A DNA stretch of 64,000 nucleotides from Sphingomonas aurantiaca (GTDB lineage: Bacteria > Pseudomonadota > Alphaproteobacteria > Sphingomonadales > Sphingomonadaceae). The position numbers were made by a program, and so were the translations under genes. The notes below the pieces were generated by a model, which saw only the letters and a program-made list of their open reading frames with translations, did not search any database and had not been told where the DNA came from. The stretch spans positions 913,105 through 977,104 of the forward strand of contig NZ_QAOG01000001.1 in NCBI RefSeq assembly GCF_003050705.1. The letters are read 5' to 3'. Below, piece by piece: positions 33,047 to 43,006 of the stretch (position 1 is its first letter; the number at the start of each line of letters is the position of its first letter).

Positions 33047-33099
33047 CTTCGCCGGCGCGGGTTCGTCCAATCGCCGCTGGTTTCATCAAGGGGACACCG

Positions 33100-34965
33100 A
33101 TGTCACGCCACGCCCTCCTGCTCGCCTTGGCGATCACCGCCGCGGTACCCGGCGCCACCGTCGCGCAAGCGGGGGCGGGGCAGGCGGGTGCGCAGGCCCC
33201 GCAGCCAGCGCCCTTCACCTATCAGGAGGTCATGGTGCCGATGCGTGACGGCGCGCGGCTGCAGACCGTCGTCATGCGGCCGCGTGGGGTCACCGGCCCG
33301 CTGCCGATCCTGCTCCAGCGCACGCCCTACGGGGTGCCCGACGCGCCGTTCGCCAGCGCCAGCCGCTTCGGGCCGCTGATGAAGGACGGCTATATCTTCG
33401 TGTTCCAGTCGATGCGCGGGCGGTTCAAGTCGGACGGCGTCTTCACGCTGTCGACCGCGGTGCATCCGAACGATCCCAAGGCGGTCGACGAGGCGACCGA
33501 TGCGTATGATACGGTCGACTGGCTGGTGAAGACGCTCCCTGAGAACTCTGGCAAGGTCGGTATGTGGGGGGTGTCCTATCCCGGGTTCGCGGCGGCTGTG
33601 GCGCTGGCCAAGCCGCATCCTGCGCTGAAGGCGGTCAGCCCGCAGGCGGCGTGGATCGATTACTGGCAATCGGACGACCTGCACCGCAACGGCGCGTTGC
33701 GGCTGAGCTATGCGACCGACTGGGTGTCGTCGCTGCAGCTCGACAAAACGAAGAATTCGGACTTTGCGTATCCGAGCGACACCTACGACTATTTCCTGAA
33801 ACAGGGGTCGGCGGAGGCGATTGACCGGACCGTCTTCAAGGGGCGGGTGCCGATGTTCACCGCGCTGCTCGATCACCCGAACCACGACGCCTTCTACACC
33901 GGGCAGCGCTGGACGGATTCGCTCGGCGAGACGACGGTACCGACGCTGAACGTAGCGGGGTTCTGGGATCAGGAGGATCCGTGGGGCTCGTGGCAGATCT
34001 ACGCGCGGCAGAAGCGCAACGATCCGAACCATCTGGCGCAGATGGTGGCGGGGCCGTGGCGGCATGGCGGCTGGCAGGGGGTGGCGGATCATCTGGGGCC
34101 GATCCCGATCGGAACGCCCAGCGGCACGCAGTTCCAGGAGCAGATCCAGGCTCCGTTCTTCGCCTATTGGCTGCACGGCAAGGGGCCGCGGCCCGACTTT
34201 GCCGCCAGGATGTTCCAGTCGGGATCGAACGCGTGGAAGACCTATGCCGCGTGGCCGCCGGCGGGGGCGAAGCCGACGAACCTCTATCTGCATGCCGATG
34301 GCAGCCTGTCGTTCACTGCGCCCGCGGCAGGCGAGGGGTGCCGCGACTATGTGTCCGATCCCGCCAACCCGGTGCCGTTCCGCCGGCGGCCGATGTCGGC
34401 GACCTATGCCAGCCCTGACTGGTCGTGGTGGGAGGCCGACGACCAGCGCTTCGTCGATCATCGCCCCGACGTGCTTGGCTATGTCTCCGAATCGCTCGAC
34501 GCGGACCTGACGGTGACGGGCGCGCTGTCGGCGACGTTGCAGGCATCGACGAGCGGGACGGACAGCGATTTCGTGGTGAAGCTGATCGACGTGCTGCCCG
34601 ACGATACCGCGCCGTTCGACGGCCAGACCGCGCAGCCGGGGGACTATGCCAGGACGCTCAACGGCTATCAGCTGCCGATCGCGATGGAGGTGCGGCGCGG
34701 GCGGTTCCTCGCCAGCGACACCGCGCCGCAGCCGTTGGTGCCGGGAAAGGTCGTCGCGTGGGACGTGCCGCTGCGCGACCATGACCATGTGTTCAAGGCG
34801 GGGCACCGGATCATGGTGCAGGTCCAGTCGAGCTGGTTCCCGATGATCGACCGCAACCCGCAATCGTTCGTGGCGAACATCGCGCGGGCGAAGCAGGGCG
34901 ATTATGTGAAGGCGACGCAGAAGGTCTGTGCAGGATCGCGGGTTACGTTGCCGGTGATGCGGTAA
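33100..34965 (+). CDS. CocE/NonD-family hydrolase (alpha-amino acid ester hydrolase type)
   Basis: This 621-residue exported hydrolase has a signal peptide (LLALAITAAVPGATVAQ) and an alpha/beta-hydrolase domain with a C-terminal jelly-roll domain. The nucleophile is in VGMWGVSYPGFAA, and the acid and His lie in NVAGFWDQEDPWG and GPWRHGGW. The N-terminal block VMVPMRDGARLQTVVMRP and QRTPYG is typical of the X-Pro dipeptidyl-peptidase/CocE group, which includes cocaine esterase, cephalosporin acylases and amino acid ester hydrolases. The exact substrate cannot be read. ATG 33100 is chosen because the signal peptide starts there; the longer frame overlaps the CPBP gene. Confidence 0.92.
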   Translation: MSRHALLLALAITAAVPGATVAQAGAGQAGAQAPQPAPFTYQEVMVPMRDGARLQTVVMRPRGVTGPLPILLQRTPYGVPDAPFASASRFGPLMKDGYIFVFQSMRGRFKSDGVFTLSTAVHPNDPKAVDEATDAYDTVDWLVKTLPENSGKVGMWGVSYPGFAAAVALAKPHPALKAVSPQAAWIDYWQSDDLHRNGALRLSYATDWVSSLQLDKTKNSDFAYPSDTYDYFLKQGSAEAIDRTVFKGRVPMFTALLDHPNHDAFYTGQRWTDSLGETTVPTLNVAGFWDQEDPWGSWQIYARQKRNDPNHLAQMVAGPWRHGGWQGVADHLGPIPIGTPSGTQFQEQIQAPFFAYWLHGKGPRPDFAARMFQSGSNAWKTYAAWPPAGAKPTNLYLHADGSLSFTAPAAGEGCRDYVSDPANPVPFRRRPMSATYASPDWSWWEADDQRFVDHRPDVLGYVSESLDADLTVTGALSATLQASTSGTDSDFVVKLIDVLPDDTAPFDGQTAQPGDYARTLNGYQLPIAMEVRRGRFLASDTAPQPLVPGKVVAWDVPLRDHDHVFKAGHRIMVQVQSSWFPMIDRNPQSFVANIARAKQGDYVKATQKVCAGSRVTLPVMR

Positions 34966-34982
34966 GGCTTGTAGCTGCTTGC

Positions 34983-35089
34983 ACCTCCCCGGCGGGGGCC
35001 GGGGCCCAGTTGGGAAGTGCCGCTGATTAGAGACTGCGTCTCGTTATTACGGCCTCACCAATTGGGCCCCGGCCTCCGCCGGGGAGGTG
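34983..35089. repeat. Palindromic repeat, family B
   Basis: Third family B copy between two converging genes. Outer arms carry ACCTCCCCGGCGGGGGCCGG and GGCCCCGGCCTCCGCCGGGG. The core differs more from the others but keeps GCGTCTCGTTATTACGGCCT. Confidence 0.9.
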
Positions 35090-35110
35090 GTCTTTCGACC
35101 GTCGGCTCTG

Positions 35111-35887
35111 TCAGTTCTTCATCCGCCAGCCGGTCTTGAAGATCAGCGCGATGACGATGAGGCATGCGGCGAGGAAGCCCGCCGTGACCGCGAGGCTGAT
35201 CCCCACCGCGACATCGCCCTGCCCGAAGAAGCTCCAGCGGAAGCCGCTAATGAGATAGACGACCGGGTTGAACAGGCTGACGGTACGCCAGGGCTCAGGC
35301 AGCATGTCGATCGAGTAGAACGCGCCGCCGAGGAAGGTGAGCGGCGTGATCAGCAGCGCGGGGACGAAGTTCAGCTGTTCGAAGCCGTTGGCCCAGACGC
35401 CGATGATGAACCCGAACAGGCTGAACGCGACCGCGGTGAGGACCAGGAACGCGATCATCGCGAGCGGGTGCTCGATCCGCAGATCCACGAAGAACGATGC
35501 GGTCGCCAGGATGATCAGCCCGAGGATCACCGACTTGGTGGTCGCCGCGCCGACATAGCCGATCACCATCTCCATCGCCGAGACGGGCGCGGAGAGCAGT
35601 TCGTAGATCGTGCCGGTGAATTTGGGGAAGTAGATCCCGATCGACGCGTTCGAGATGCTCTGCGTGAGCAGCGACAGCATGATCAGGCCGGGGACGATGA
35701 AGCTGCCATAGCCGACGCCGCCGACCTGTTGCATCCGGCTGCCGATCGCACCGCCGAAGACGATGAAATAAAGCGACGTCGTGAGGACGGGGGTGACTAG
35801 ACTCTGCCACAAGGTGCGGAGTGCACGGGCCATTTCAAAGCGATAGATTGCCCAGATGCCGTGCCAGTTCATGAGGGGGATATTCAT
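35111..35887 (-). CDS. ABC-2 type transporter permease (YadH-like)
   Basis: This 258-residue membrane component has six hydrophobic segments. Family blocks are [40 protein letters not shown], and [20 protein letters not shown] followed by [16 protein letters not shown]. These fit the ABC-2 exporter permeases such as YadH or NodJ. Start 35887 overlaps the stop of the ATPase gene (ATGA), so both are made together. The exported substrate is unknown. The longer frame is ruled out because it would run through the ATPase coding sequence. Confidence 0.92.
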   Translation of the reverse strand: MNIPLMNWHGIWAIYRFEMARALRTLWQSLVTPVLTTSLYFIVFGGAIGSRMQQVGGVGYGSFIVPGLIMLSLLTQSISNASIGIYFPKFTGTIYELLSAPVSAMEMVIGYVGAATTKSVILGLIILATASFFVDLRIEHPLAMIAFLVLTAVAFSLFGFIIGVWANGFEQLNFVPALLITPLTFLGGAFYSIDMLPEPWRTVSLFNPVVYLISGFRWSFFGQGDVAVGISLAVTAGFLAACLIVIALIFKTGWRMKN

Positions 35888-36813
35888 GCGCGCTCTCCGA
35901 CGAGATCGACGAAGATGTCTTCGAGGCTCGATTTGCTGGTTTCGAGATCCTTGAAGCCGATGCCAAGTTCGGCGAGCTTTCGGAGCAACGAGGGGATGCC
36001 GGTGTGATCGGCCTGCGCGTCGAACACGTAGCGCAGGCGCTTGCCGTCGTCCTGTAGCGATACATCCCAGTCCGCCAGTTCGGCGGGGATCGCGGTCATC
36101 GGATCCTGGAGCGACACGTCGAGTTCGCGCTTGCCGAGCTGCTTCATCAGCGCCGCCTTGTCGTCGACCAGCAGCAGCTTGCCCTTGTTGATGACCCCGA
36201 CCCGGTCGGCCATCTCCTCGGCCTCCTCGATATAATGCGTCGTCAGGATGATCGTCGTGCCGCCCTCGCGCAGGCGGTGGACGAGCTTCCACATGTCGCG
36301 GCGCAGCGCCACGTCGACGCCCGCGGTGGGCTCGTCGAGGAAAAGGATCTCGGGCTCGTGGCTAAGCGCCTTGGCGATCAGCACGCGGCGCTTCATCCCG
36401 CCCGACAATTCCATGATCTTGGCGTGGCGCTTGTCCCATAGCGACAGGTCGCGGAGTACCTGTTCGATATACGCGCTGTGGCCCGAGCGGCCGAACAGCC
36501 GGCGGCTGAAGGTGACGGTGGCGAGCACCGTCTCGAACATGTCGACGTTGAGTTCCTGCGGCACGAGGCCGATGCGGCTGCGCGCCTGCTTGTAGTCGCG
36601 GATCGCGTCGAAGCCCGCGACCTTGATCGTGCCGGCGGTCGGCGTGACGATGCCGCAGATGATGCTGATCAGCGTCGTCTTGCCCGCACCGTTGGGGCCG
36701 AGCAGCGCGAAGATCTCGCCCTTGCGGATGTCGAGATCGACGGGGTGGAGCGCGGTGGTACCGCTCTTGTAGGTCTTGGTGACGCCCGCGACGGACAGGA
36801 TCGGTTCGGTCAT
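35884..36813 (-). CDS. ABC transporter ATP-binding protein (YadG-like)
   Basis: This 309-residue ATPase partners the permease downstream. Walker A is [14 protein letters not shown], the signature [17 protein letters not shown], Walker [15 protein letters not shown], and the switch His lies in [19 protein letters not shown]. The C-terminal about 80 residues are the usual extension of DrrA/YadG-type subunits. Start 36813 ([11 protein letters not shown]) is chosen over the longer frame, which would begin in a Pro-rich stretch in the upstream gap. The gap holds a family E repeat and may contain the promoter. Confidence 0.93.
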   Translation of the reverse strand: MTEPILSVAGVTKTYKSGTTALHPVDLDIRKGEIFALLGPNGAGKTTLISIICGIVTPTAGTIKVAGFDAIRDYKQARSRIGLVPQELNVDMFETVLATVTFSRRLFGRSGHSAYIEQVLRDLSLWDKRHAKIMELSGGMKRRVLIAKALSHEPEILFLDEPTAGVDVALRRDMWKLVHRLREGGTTIILTTHYIEEAEEMADRVGVINKGKLLLVDDKAALMKQLGKRELDVSLQDPMTAIPAELADWDVSLQDDGKRLRYVFDAQADHTGIPSLLRKLAELGIGFKDLETSKSSLEDIFVDLVGERA

Positions 36814-36886
36814 TGGCACCCCTTTTTCGTGAGGGGAAGATGGGGGTGGGGCATTGGGAATGATAGGGGGCGTCCGTCCCATTCCC

Positions 36887-36967
36887 GTCATCCTGGGCTC
36901 GACCCAGGATCCAGAGCCGCGTTCGCCCCGCTTGTGGCTCTGGATCCTGACTTTCGTCAGGATGACG
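36887..36967. repeat. Palindromic repeat, family E
   Basis: An 81-bp inverted repeat. Outer CGTCATCCTG pairs with CAGGATGACG, inner GGATCCAGAGCC with GGCTCTGGATCC, and a small hairpin (CCTGGGCTCGACCCAGG) lies at the left end. The general layout of two hairpins with a conserved GATGACG end is like family A. One full copy is seen here. Confidence 0.88.
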
Positions 36968-36979
36968 GAGTTGGTGGGG

Positions 36980-37690
36980 TTAGCCCGCCCGTGCTGCCGC
37001 TACCGCCTTTTGCAGGTCTTCGAGCGGCAGCGCGCCCGACAGGACTCGGTCGCCGACGACCCAGCTTGGCGTGCCGGTCAGCCCGAGCTTGGCGGCGGTT
37101 TCCATGTTCTTGGCGATCTCTGCGTCGGCGGTCTTGGTGAAGCCTGGCTGCGAGAGGTCGACCCCGGCCTTGCCAGCCGCGGCGGCGATCGAGGCGTCGC
37201 TGACCGGGCCGCCGGCATAGAGCGCGTCGTGGAAGGAGGCGAACTTGCCCTGTTGCGCGGCCGCCAGGCTCGCGCGCGCGGCGATGCGGCTTTCGGCACT
37301 GAGGATCGGGAGTTCGCGGAAGACGACGCGCACCTTGGGGTCGGCGGCGATCAGCTTGGCGATCATCGGCAGGCTCGCGCGGCAATAGCCGCAATTATAG
37401 TCGAAATACTCGACCAGCGTGACGTCGCCCTTGGGATTGCCCGCCCAGGCGCTGCCGAACGGCGTGACGATCGCATCGCGGTTCGCGGTGACGGTCTTGC
37501 CCGACTCGCGGTCGCGCAGCTTCTCCATCGCCTCGGGGAGGATTTCGGGGTGCGCCAGAACGTAATCGTGGACGATCGATTCGACCTGCGCGCGCTCGAC
37601 GCCCCCGCCCTGGCGATCGAAACCCCAGACCGCGAGGCCTCCGATGACGGCGCCGGCGACAGCGATCGCCGGGAATGTGAATTTGCTCAT
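36980..37690 (-). CDS. DsbA/BdbD-type thiol:disulfide oxidoreductase
   Basis: This 236-residue protein has an uncleaved-looking N-terminal anchor or signal ([19 protein letters not shown]), a helical linker ([19 protein letters not shown]) and a thioredoxin domain. The redox pair is CGYC (Cys 100 and 103) in [15 protein letters not shown], and the cis-Pro loop is [17 protein letters not shown]. The layout is that of Com1/BdbD-like DsbA proteins of Alphaproteobacteria. Its start overlaps the stop of the M48 protease gene (ATGA). This is the third DsbA-like protein in the window. Confidence 0.93.
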   Translation of the reverse strand: MSKFTFPAIAVAGAVIGGLAVWGFDRQGGGVERAQVESIVHDYVLAHPEILPEAMEKLRDRESGKTVTANRDAIVTPFGSAWAGNPKGDVTLVEYFDYNCGYCRASLPMIAKLIAADPKVRVVFRELPILSAESRIAARASLAAAQQGKFASFHDALYAGGPVSDASIAAAAGKAGVDLSQPGFTKTADAEIAKNMETAAKLGLTGTPSWVVGDRVLSGALPLEDLQKAVAAARAG

Positions 37691-39042
37691 TTGCGGCGCT
37701 TATACTGCTTGGGGTTGTCGTCCATCTCGTTCTGCGCGGCCATCGCGATATCCTGCGCGCGGATCCAGTCGGTGGTGTTGGCGGGGATGTTGGCGAGCGC
37801 ATATTGCGCGCTGGCCGACGCGGTCCGCATGTCGCCGCCCATGCTCGCGCGCTCGGCGGTGGCAAGCGCGGCGCGCGCGGTGTCGCCGGTCAGTTCGTAC
37901 ACCGTGCCGAGCTGCATCCAGGCGAACGGATTCTGGTCGTCGCGGCCGACCGCGGTGCGCAGGACGCGAGTCGCCTCCGGATAGTTCGCCTTGTTCTCGG
38001 TCGCGATCAGCGCGTGGCCGAAGGTGGTGGCGATCAGCGGGTTGTTGCGCGAGCCTTCGGTCGCTTCGCGCAAGGGCACCAGCGACTCGACCGGCTTGCC
38101 CGCCTCGAGCAGGATCTGGCCCTTGATCTCGAGGAAATAGGGGTCGGTCGGCTCGGCCCTCACCAGCGCGTTCGCCTCGGCGTCGGCTTTCTCGGGATAG
38201 CCGGCCTTGTGATACGCATAGGCGCGGGCGTAGTGCGCGTAGATCGACTGGTTGCTGGGCGGGAAGGCCTGCAGCGTCTGGTCGGCGGGCATGACGTAGC
38301 CGGCGAGTTTCGCCTTCACGCGGCGGAAGCGTTCCTCCAGCGCGGCGTCGGGCTTGTTGGCCCAGGCGGGCGAGGCCTGGAGATCGGCGGTGAGTGTTGC
38401 GACGCGCTCGCCTGAAAGCGGATGCGACTGCATGAACGGATCGATGTTCGCGGTGCCGAAGCGATATTCCTGCTGCTGCAGTTTCTTGAAGAAGCTGAGC
38501 ATGCCGCGGCCCGAGACGTTGGCCTCGCGCAGGAATTTTGCGCCGGTCGCGTCGGCGGTCGATTCCTGGACCCGGCTGAACGAGAGATAGGTCCCCATCG
38601 CCGCCTGCTGGCCCGCCGCCATGATGCCGGCGCCGGCTTCGCCGCTGCCCGCGGCCATCGCGGCGAGGCCGAGGACCATCGATAGCAGGTACATGCCCAT
38701 CGCCGGTTTCGTGCCGCGATCGGCGAGGACGACATGGCCGTCGGCGATGTGGCCGAGCTCGTGCGCGATGACGCCCTGGACTTCGTTGGCGTTGTCGGCG
38801 GCCTGGATGAGGCCGGAGTGGACGTAGACGGTCTGCCCGCCCGCGACGAACGCGTTGATCGACTCGTCGTTGATCAGGACGACCTTGACGTCGCGCGTCG
38901 AGAGCCCGGCGGCCTTGATGAGCGGGTTCGACATTTCGGCGAACATCGTCTCGGTCTCGGCGTCGCGGAGAATCGACTGCGCCTGAAGGGGTTGCGTCCA
39001 GAGGAGGAGGGCGGTGGCTGCGGCGGCTACGAAGCGCTTCAT
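37687..39042 (-). CDS. M48-family metalloprotease with TPR-like repeats (BepA/YfgC type)
   Basis: This 451-residue periplasmic zinc protease has a signal peptide (AATALLLWTQPLQAQ). The zinc motif is HELGH at 94-98 in GVIAHELGHIADGH, and the third ligand Glu is in VQESTADATGAKFL. Helical repeats resembling TPRs fill the C-terminal half (about 240-440; for example YAHYARAYAYHKAGYPEKA and LGTVYELTGDTARAALATA). This is the BepA layout, a protease/chaperone that assists outer-membrane protein assembly. Coupling to a DsbA gene fits, because BepA is known to promote disulfide-containing LptD assembly in E. coli. The role here is by analogy. Confidence 0.92.
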   Translation of the reverse strand: MKRFVAAAATALLLWTQPLQAQSILRDAETETMFAEMSNPLIKAAGLSTRDVKVVLINDESINAFVAGGQTVYVHSGLIQAADNANEVQGVIAHELGHIADGHVVLADRGTKPAMGMYLLSMVLGLAAMAAGSGEAGAGIMAAGQQAAMGTYLSFSRVQESTADATGAKFLREANVSGRGMLSFFKKLQQQEYRFGTANIDPFMQSHPLSGERVATLTADLQASPAWANKPDAALEERFRRVKAKLAGYVMPADQTLQAFPPSNQSIYAHYARAYAYHKAGYPEKADAEANALVRAEPTDPYFLEIKGQILLEAGKPVESLVPLREATEGSRNNPLIATTFGHALIATENKANYPEATRVLRTAVGRDDQNPFAWMQLGTVYELTGDTARAALATAERASMGGDMRTASASAQYALANIPANTTDWIRAQDIAMAAQNEMDDNPKQYKRRK

Positions 39043-39181
39043 GCCGGGGGTTATCGTCGATTGGGGGCGGGGGGGCAATGGCTGGGGGTGGGGGTGCGGT
39101 GGTCGGAGACGCGAGGTCGTTCGGGGGGGGGCGTGCGTCGACGCACCGCTGTCGTGATGGAGGGCGCGCTTCTGCCGGCCA

Positions 39182-39284
39182 CCTCCCCGGCGGAGGCCGG
39201 GGTCCAGTTGGGGGACGGTACTGGCTGAGGGGGGCGCTTCGTTATTGCCACCTTTCCAACTGGGCCCCGGCCTTCGCCGGGGTG
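39182..39284. repeat. Palindromic repeat, family B
   Basis: Fourth family B copy, with core GGGCGCTTCGTTATTGCCAC and the usual hairpin arms. The 486-bp gap 39043-39528 holds this element, an inverted family C copy and the rne terminator. No gene is supported in it. Confidence 0.92.
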
Positions 39285-39365
39285 GGTAGGGGAGTGGGGG
39301 TGGGTGGGGGAGCCGGGGGCGTCCTTCGACATGCTGAACGTCCCAACTGCGCATCGCTCCCGCCT

Positions 39366-39425
39366 CCTTGTTCTCCCAAGAAGGCGGGAGCAGAGTCTGG
39401 GTCCCCGCCTTCGCGGGGACACAAG
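39366..39425. repeat. Palindromic repeat, family C (inverted)
   Basis: Family C element in the opposite orientation: CCTTGTTCTCCCAAGAAGGC at the left and CCTTCGCGGGGACACAAG at the right. Confidence 0.9.
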
Positions 39426-39469
39426 CCTTGGCACAGGGCGCGCTTCACCGAGAGTGTTCGCCCGCTCCA

Positions 39470-39504
39470 TAAACGAAAACGGGCGCGGCCTTTCGGTCGC
39501 GCCC
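39470..39504 (-). terminator. Rho-independent terminator of rne
   Basis: On the minus strand GGGCGCGACC pairs with GGCCGCGCCC around a GAAA loop, followed by GTTTTCGTTT. It starts 24 bp after the rne stop. One G-U pair interrupts the 10-bp stem. Confidence 0.85.
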
Positions 39505-39528
39505 GTCCTTCGGTCACAGCGTCCGGCG

Positions 39529-42456
39529 TTAGCCGAAGGTGCGCTGCCACCAGCCGCGGCGGGGGGCGCCGTCGGGGCCGTCGTTGGTGCCATCGTCGGT
39601 GCGGTCGGTCGCGACGTCCTGCGGCTGGACTTCGGCCTTTGGCGGGACGGTGTCGATCGGCGTATCGAGCGGTTCGCTGGTCGGCGCGGCATCGCCGGCG
39701 TCGACCACGGCAGCCTTGCGCGGGCGACCGCGGGGCTTGGCGGCCTTGGCAGGCGCTTCCTCGACGACCGGCGTTTCGGCCACCGCGTCCGACGCCTTGC
39801 GGCGCGCACGCTTGGGCTTCGGCGCCGCAGCCTCGATAGTCTCGGCGGGCGTTGCGCTCACCTCGTCCATCGTCGCTTCGGCGACCGCCTCACGACGACG
39901 GCGGCTCGGCTTGGGCGCAGCCGGCTCGGCGGCGACGGGCTCGGGCGCGACCGGCTCTGGCGCGACCGTCTCGACGTCCGCCTCGACCGCGCGCGGCTTG
40001 CGACCGCGACGCGCCTTGGGGGCCGCCTCTGCAACCGGCTCGGCGATGTTCGCCGCAGCGGCTGCCGCGCGGGCGCGCGGACGACGGCGCATCTTCGGAC
40101 CGTCGGCGACCTCTGCGACCGGCGCCTCCTGGACGACCGGCTCTTGCGCCGGCTCGTAAGGCGGCTCGGCATAGGTCGACTCGACCGGCTCATACGCTTC
40201 CGGCTCTGGGGCCTCGGCGATCAGCTGGGCATCGTCGATGCTGCTGACGGCGACCGATTGGCCATTGTCCGACCCCTGCTCGTTGCGGCGACCGCCACGA
40301 CGACCGCGACGACCGCGACGACGACGGCCTTCGCCCTCGGCACCGTTGGCCTGTTCGGCCGACATGATCTTCTCGGCCTCCTCGCCACCGCCGACTTCGA
40401 CGATGTCGCCCTCGACCGCGTCGATTTCCTCGACGTTGGTGTCGGCGTCCTCGAACGAACCCTCGCCGTTGGTGCCCTCGACCGCACCCTCTTCGCCGGG
40501 ACGTCCGCGACCGCGACGACCGCGGCGACGGCGACGCTTCTTGCCGCCTTCACCGTCCGCATCGCGACCGTTTTCACGGGGTGCATTCTGCTCGCGCGGT
40601 TCACGACGACGCGGCTGCTCGGCTTCGGCCTCTTCGACCTCGTCCTCCTCGATCTCGTCCTCGATTTCCTCGGGAAGGTCGTCCTCGTCTTCCTCGATGA
40701 TCTGGACGAACTTGGGCGCGTGCGCGGGCGGCGGGCCGCTGGCCTCGACCGTCATGTGCGCGCCTTCCTCGTCCTGGCCGGGGATGATCTCGACGATCAC
40801 GCCGTAGCGATCCTCGATCTCGGCGATGTCGGCGCGCTTGCGGTTGAGGATGTAGACCGCAGCCTCCTGGCTCGCGCGCAGGGTGAGCAGCGACCCGCGA
40901 CCGCGCGCGGCTTCGTCCTCGATGAGGCGGAGTGCGGAGATGCCCGACGACGATGCGGTGCGGACCAACCCGGTGCCCTCACAATGCGGGCAGGCGCGGG
41001 TCGATGCTTCGAGCACGCCGGTGCGCAGACGCTGGCGGCTCATTTCCATGAGGCCGAACGACGAGATGCGGCCGATCTGGATGCGCGCGCGATCGTTCTT
41101 CAGCGCCTCCTTCATCGCCTTCTCGACCTTACGGACGTTGGAATTGTTATCCATGTCGATGAAGTCGATGACGACGAGCCCGGCCATGTCGCGCAGACGA
41201 AGCTGGCGGCCGATTTCCTGTGCGGCCTCGAGATTGGTCGCGGTCGCGGTCTGCTCGATCGAATGCTCACGCGTCGAGCGGCCCGAGTTGATGTCGATCG
41301 AGACGAGCGCCTCGGTCGGGTTGATGACCAGATAGCCGCCCGACTTCAGCTGGACGACGGGATGGTACATCGCCGACAGCTGATCCTCGACGCCCGCGCG
41401 CTGGAACAGCGGAACCGGATCGGCGTAATGCTTGATGCGACGGGCGTGCGTCGGCATCAGCAGGCGCATGAATTCGCGCGCCTGGCGATAGCCGTCCTCG
41501 CCCTCGACGATGACCTCTTCGATTTCCTTGTTGTAGATATCGCGGATCGCGCGCTTGATCAGGTCGCTGTCGCCGTAAACGAGCGCCGGCGCCGACGCCT
41601 GCAGCGTGGCTTCGCGGATCCCGTCCCACAGGCGGGCGAGGTAATCGAAGTCGCGCTTGATCTCGACCTTGCTGCGCTGGAGCCCGGCGGTGCGGACGAT
41701 GCAGCCCATCGAGGGCGGCAGCTGCATGTCGGCCATGATCGACTTCAGGCGCTTGCGATCGCCCGCGTTGCTGATCTTCCGCGAGATGCCGCCGCCATGC
41801 GACGTGTTGGGCATTAGCACGCAGTAGCGGCCGGCGAGCGACAGATACGTCGTCAGCGCCGCGCCCTTGTTGCCGCGCTCTTCCTTGACGACCTGGACGA
41901 GCAGCACTTGGCGGCGATGGATCACGTCCTGAATCTTGTAGCGGCGGCGCAGGTTCATGCGACGCTCGCGCAGGTCCTCGACCGCGGCATCGTCGCTGCT
42001 CGACTTGCGCTTGCGGCGCGGAGCATCGCCCGTTTCGCCACCTTCGAGTTCCTCGGCGACGTCGGGATCTACCCCGCCATCGTCCTCGAAGCGCTCGATA
42101 TCGTCCTCGTCGTCACCCTCTTCGTCGTCCGCGTCGTAGTCGGCGCGCAGGGCGGCCTCCTCGGCGGCATGCTCGGCTTCTTCGCGGAGCAGCGCGTCGC
42201 GGTCTTCCTTGGGAATCTGGTAGTAATCGGGGTGGATTTCGCTGAACGCGAGGAAGCCGTGGCGATTGCCGCCGTAATCGATGAACGCCGCCTGGAGCGA
42301 CGGCTCGACCCGCGTAACCTTGGCGAGGTAGATATTGCCTTTCAGCTGCTTGCGTTCGGCACTCTCGAAATCGAATTCCTCGATCCGGTTACCTTTGACG
42401 ACGGCGATCCGGGTTTCTTCCCGGTGGCGTGCGTCGATCAGCATACGCGTTGTCAT
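39529..42456 (-). CDS. rne: Ribonuclease E (Rne/Rng family)
   Basis: RNase E is the main endoribonuclease for mRNA decay and rRNA processing and the scaffold of the degradosome. The 975-residue protein starts at 42456 (MTTRMLIDARH). The S1 region is split by a long acidic insertion (about 95-170: YDADDEEGDDEDDIERFEDD), as known in alphaproteobacterial RNase E. The catalytic Asp lies in LVVIDFIDMDNNSNVRKVEK, and the zinc link is CPHCEGTG. The C-terminal half is disordered, with acidic and Arg-rich blocks (GGKKRRRRRGRRGRGR). The very end has RRGWWQRTFG, like the GWW motif that binds PNPase in Caulobacter. GGAGA at 42464-42468 is its ribosome site. Confidence 0.96.
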   Translation of the reverse strand: MTTRMLIDARHREETRIAVVKGNRIEEFDFESAERKQLKGNIYLAKVTRVEPSLQAAFIDYGGNRHGFLAFSEIHPDYYQIPKEDRDALLREEAEHAAEEAALRADYDADDEEGDDEDDIERFEDDGGVDPDVAEELEGGETGDAPRRKRKSSSDDAAVEDLRERRMNLRRRYKIQDVIHRRQVLLVQVVKEERGNKGAALTTYLSLAGRYCVLMPNTSHGGGISRKISNAGDRKRLKSIMADMQLPPSMGCIVRTAGLQRSKVEIKRDFDYLARLWDGIREATLQASAPALVYGDSDLIKRAIRDIYNKEIEEVIVEGEDGYRQAREFMRLLMPTHARRIKHYADPVPLFQRAGVEDQLSAMYHPVVQLKSGGYLVINPTEALVSIDINSGRSTREHSIEQTATATNLEAAQEIGRQLRLRDMAGLVVIDFIDMDNNSNVRKVEKAMKEALKNDRARIQIGRISSFGLMEMSRQRLRTGVLEASTRACPHCEGTGLVRTASSSGISALRLIEDEAARGRGSLLTLRASQEAAVYILNRKRADIAEIEDRYGVIVEIIPGQDEEGAHMTVEASGPPPAHAPKFVQIIEEDEDDLPEEIEDEIEEDEVEEAEAEQPRRREPREQNAPRENGRDADGEGGKKRRRRRGRRGRGRPGEEGAVEGTNGEGSFEDADTNVEEIDAVEGDIVEVGGGEEAEKIMSAEQANGAEGEGRRRRGRRGRRGGRRNEQGSDNGQSVAVSSIDDAQLIAEAPEPEAYEPVESTYAEPPYEPAQEPVVQEAPVAEVADGPKMRRRPRARAAAAAANIAEPVAEAAPKARRGRKPRAVEADVETVAPEPVAPEPVAAEPAAPKPSRRRREAVAEATMDEVSATPAETIEAAAPKPKRARRKASDAVAETPVVEEAPAKAAKPRGRPRKAAVVDAGDAAPTSEPLDTPIDTVPPKAEVQPQDVATDRTDDGTNDGPDGAPRRGWWQRTFG

Positions 42457-43006
42457 TATAGAATCTCCGCGCGCGCGCCGGGCCTGTCGGCAGCCGTCGC
42501 GCGCTTGATGGTGGGGCGGTCGGACACGGACGTCCTGAGCCGCGGAAGGTATGCGAAACTGCCTCTGCTCGGTTTGCATGCCGCGGGAACTCTCCCTGCG
42601 GCGCCCGCACGACCGCGATCCCGTCGGCGAAGGCCGGTCGGAGAGCGGGGCGGGGGGAATGCGTCATTCGAGCGTCAACCTGAATTGCCGCGCCGGCGAG
42701 GATCCGCAGGCGGGCGTCGAGACCAGCGCGTCGCTGGTCAAAACCAGGCGACACACGGCTGTACGACAGGACTAGCACTGCATACCCGATCCCGCAATGC
42801 GCCACATAATGTCGGCAAACCGCCCGCGGACACGCGCGCTTCACCGCGGAACTGGGGCAGCAAGGCGCAGAATTGCCGGGGCGGCAGCGCGTTGCCGGCA
42901 AATTCATGGCAAACGGCAAATTAACCGCACACCGCAACGCGCTCTTGGGACACCGGGGCTTACCTGTCCGTGCAGCGATCGGATGTATCGATCAAAGGGG
43001 TGTAGC
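42457..43006. other. 550-bp divergent intergenic region between rne and amidase gene
   Basis: No gene is supported here; short frames on both strands lack family blocks. It must hold the promoters and leaders of two divergent genes. A stem GTCGCTGGT-(4 nt)-ACCAGGCGAC with one bulge lies near 42730-42752. A long rne leader would fit, because rne leaders mediate feedback control in enterobacteria. No structure matching the enterobacterial element is evident by eye. Confidence 0.6.
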
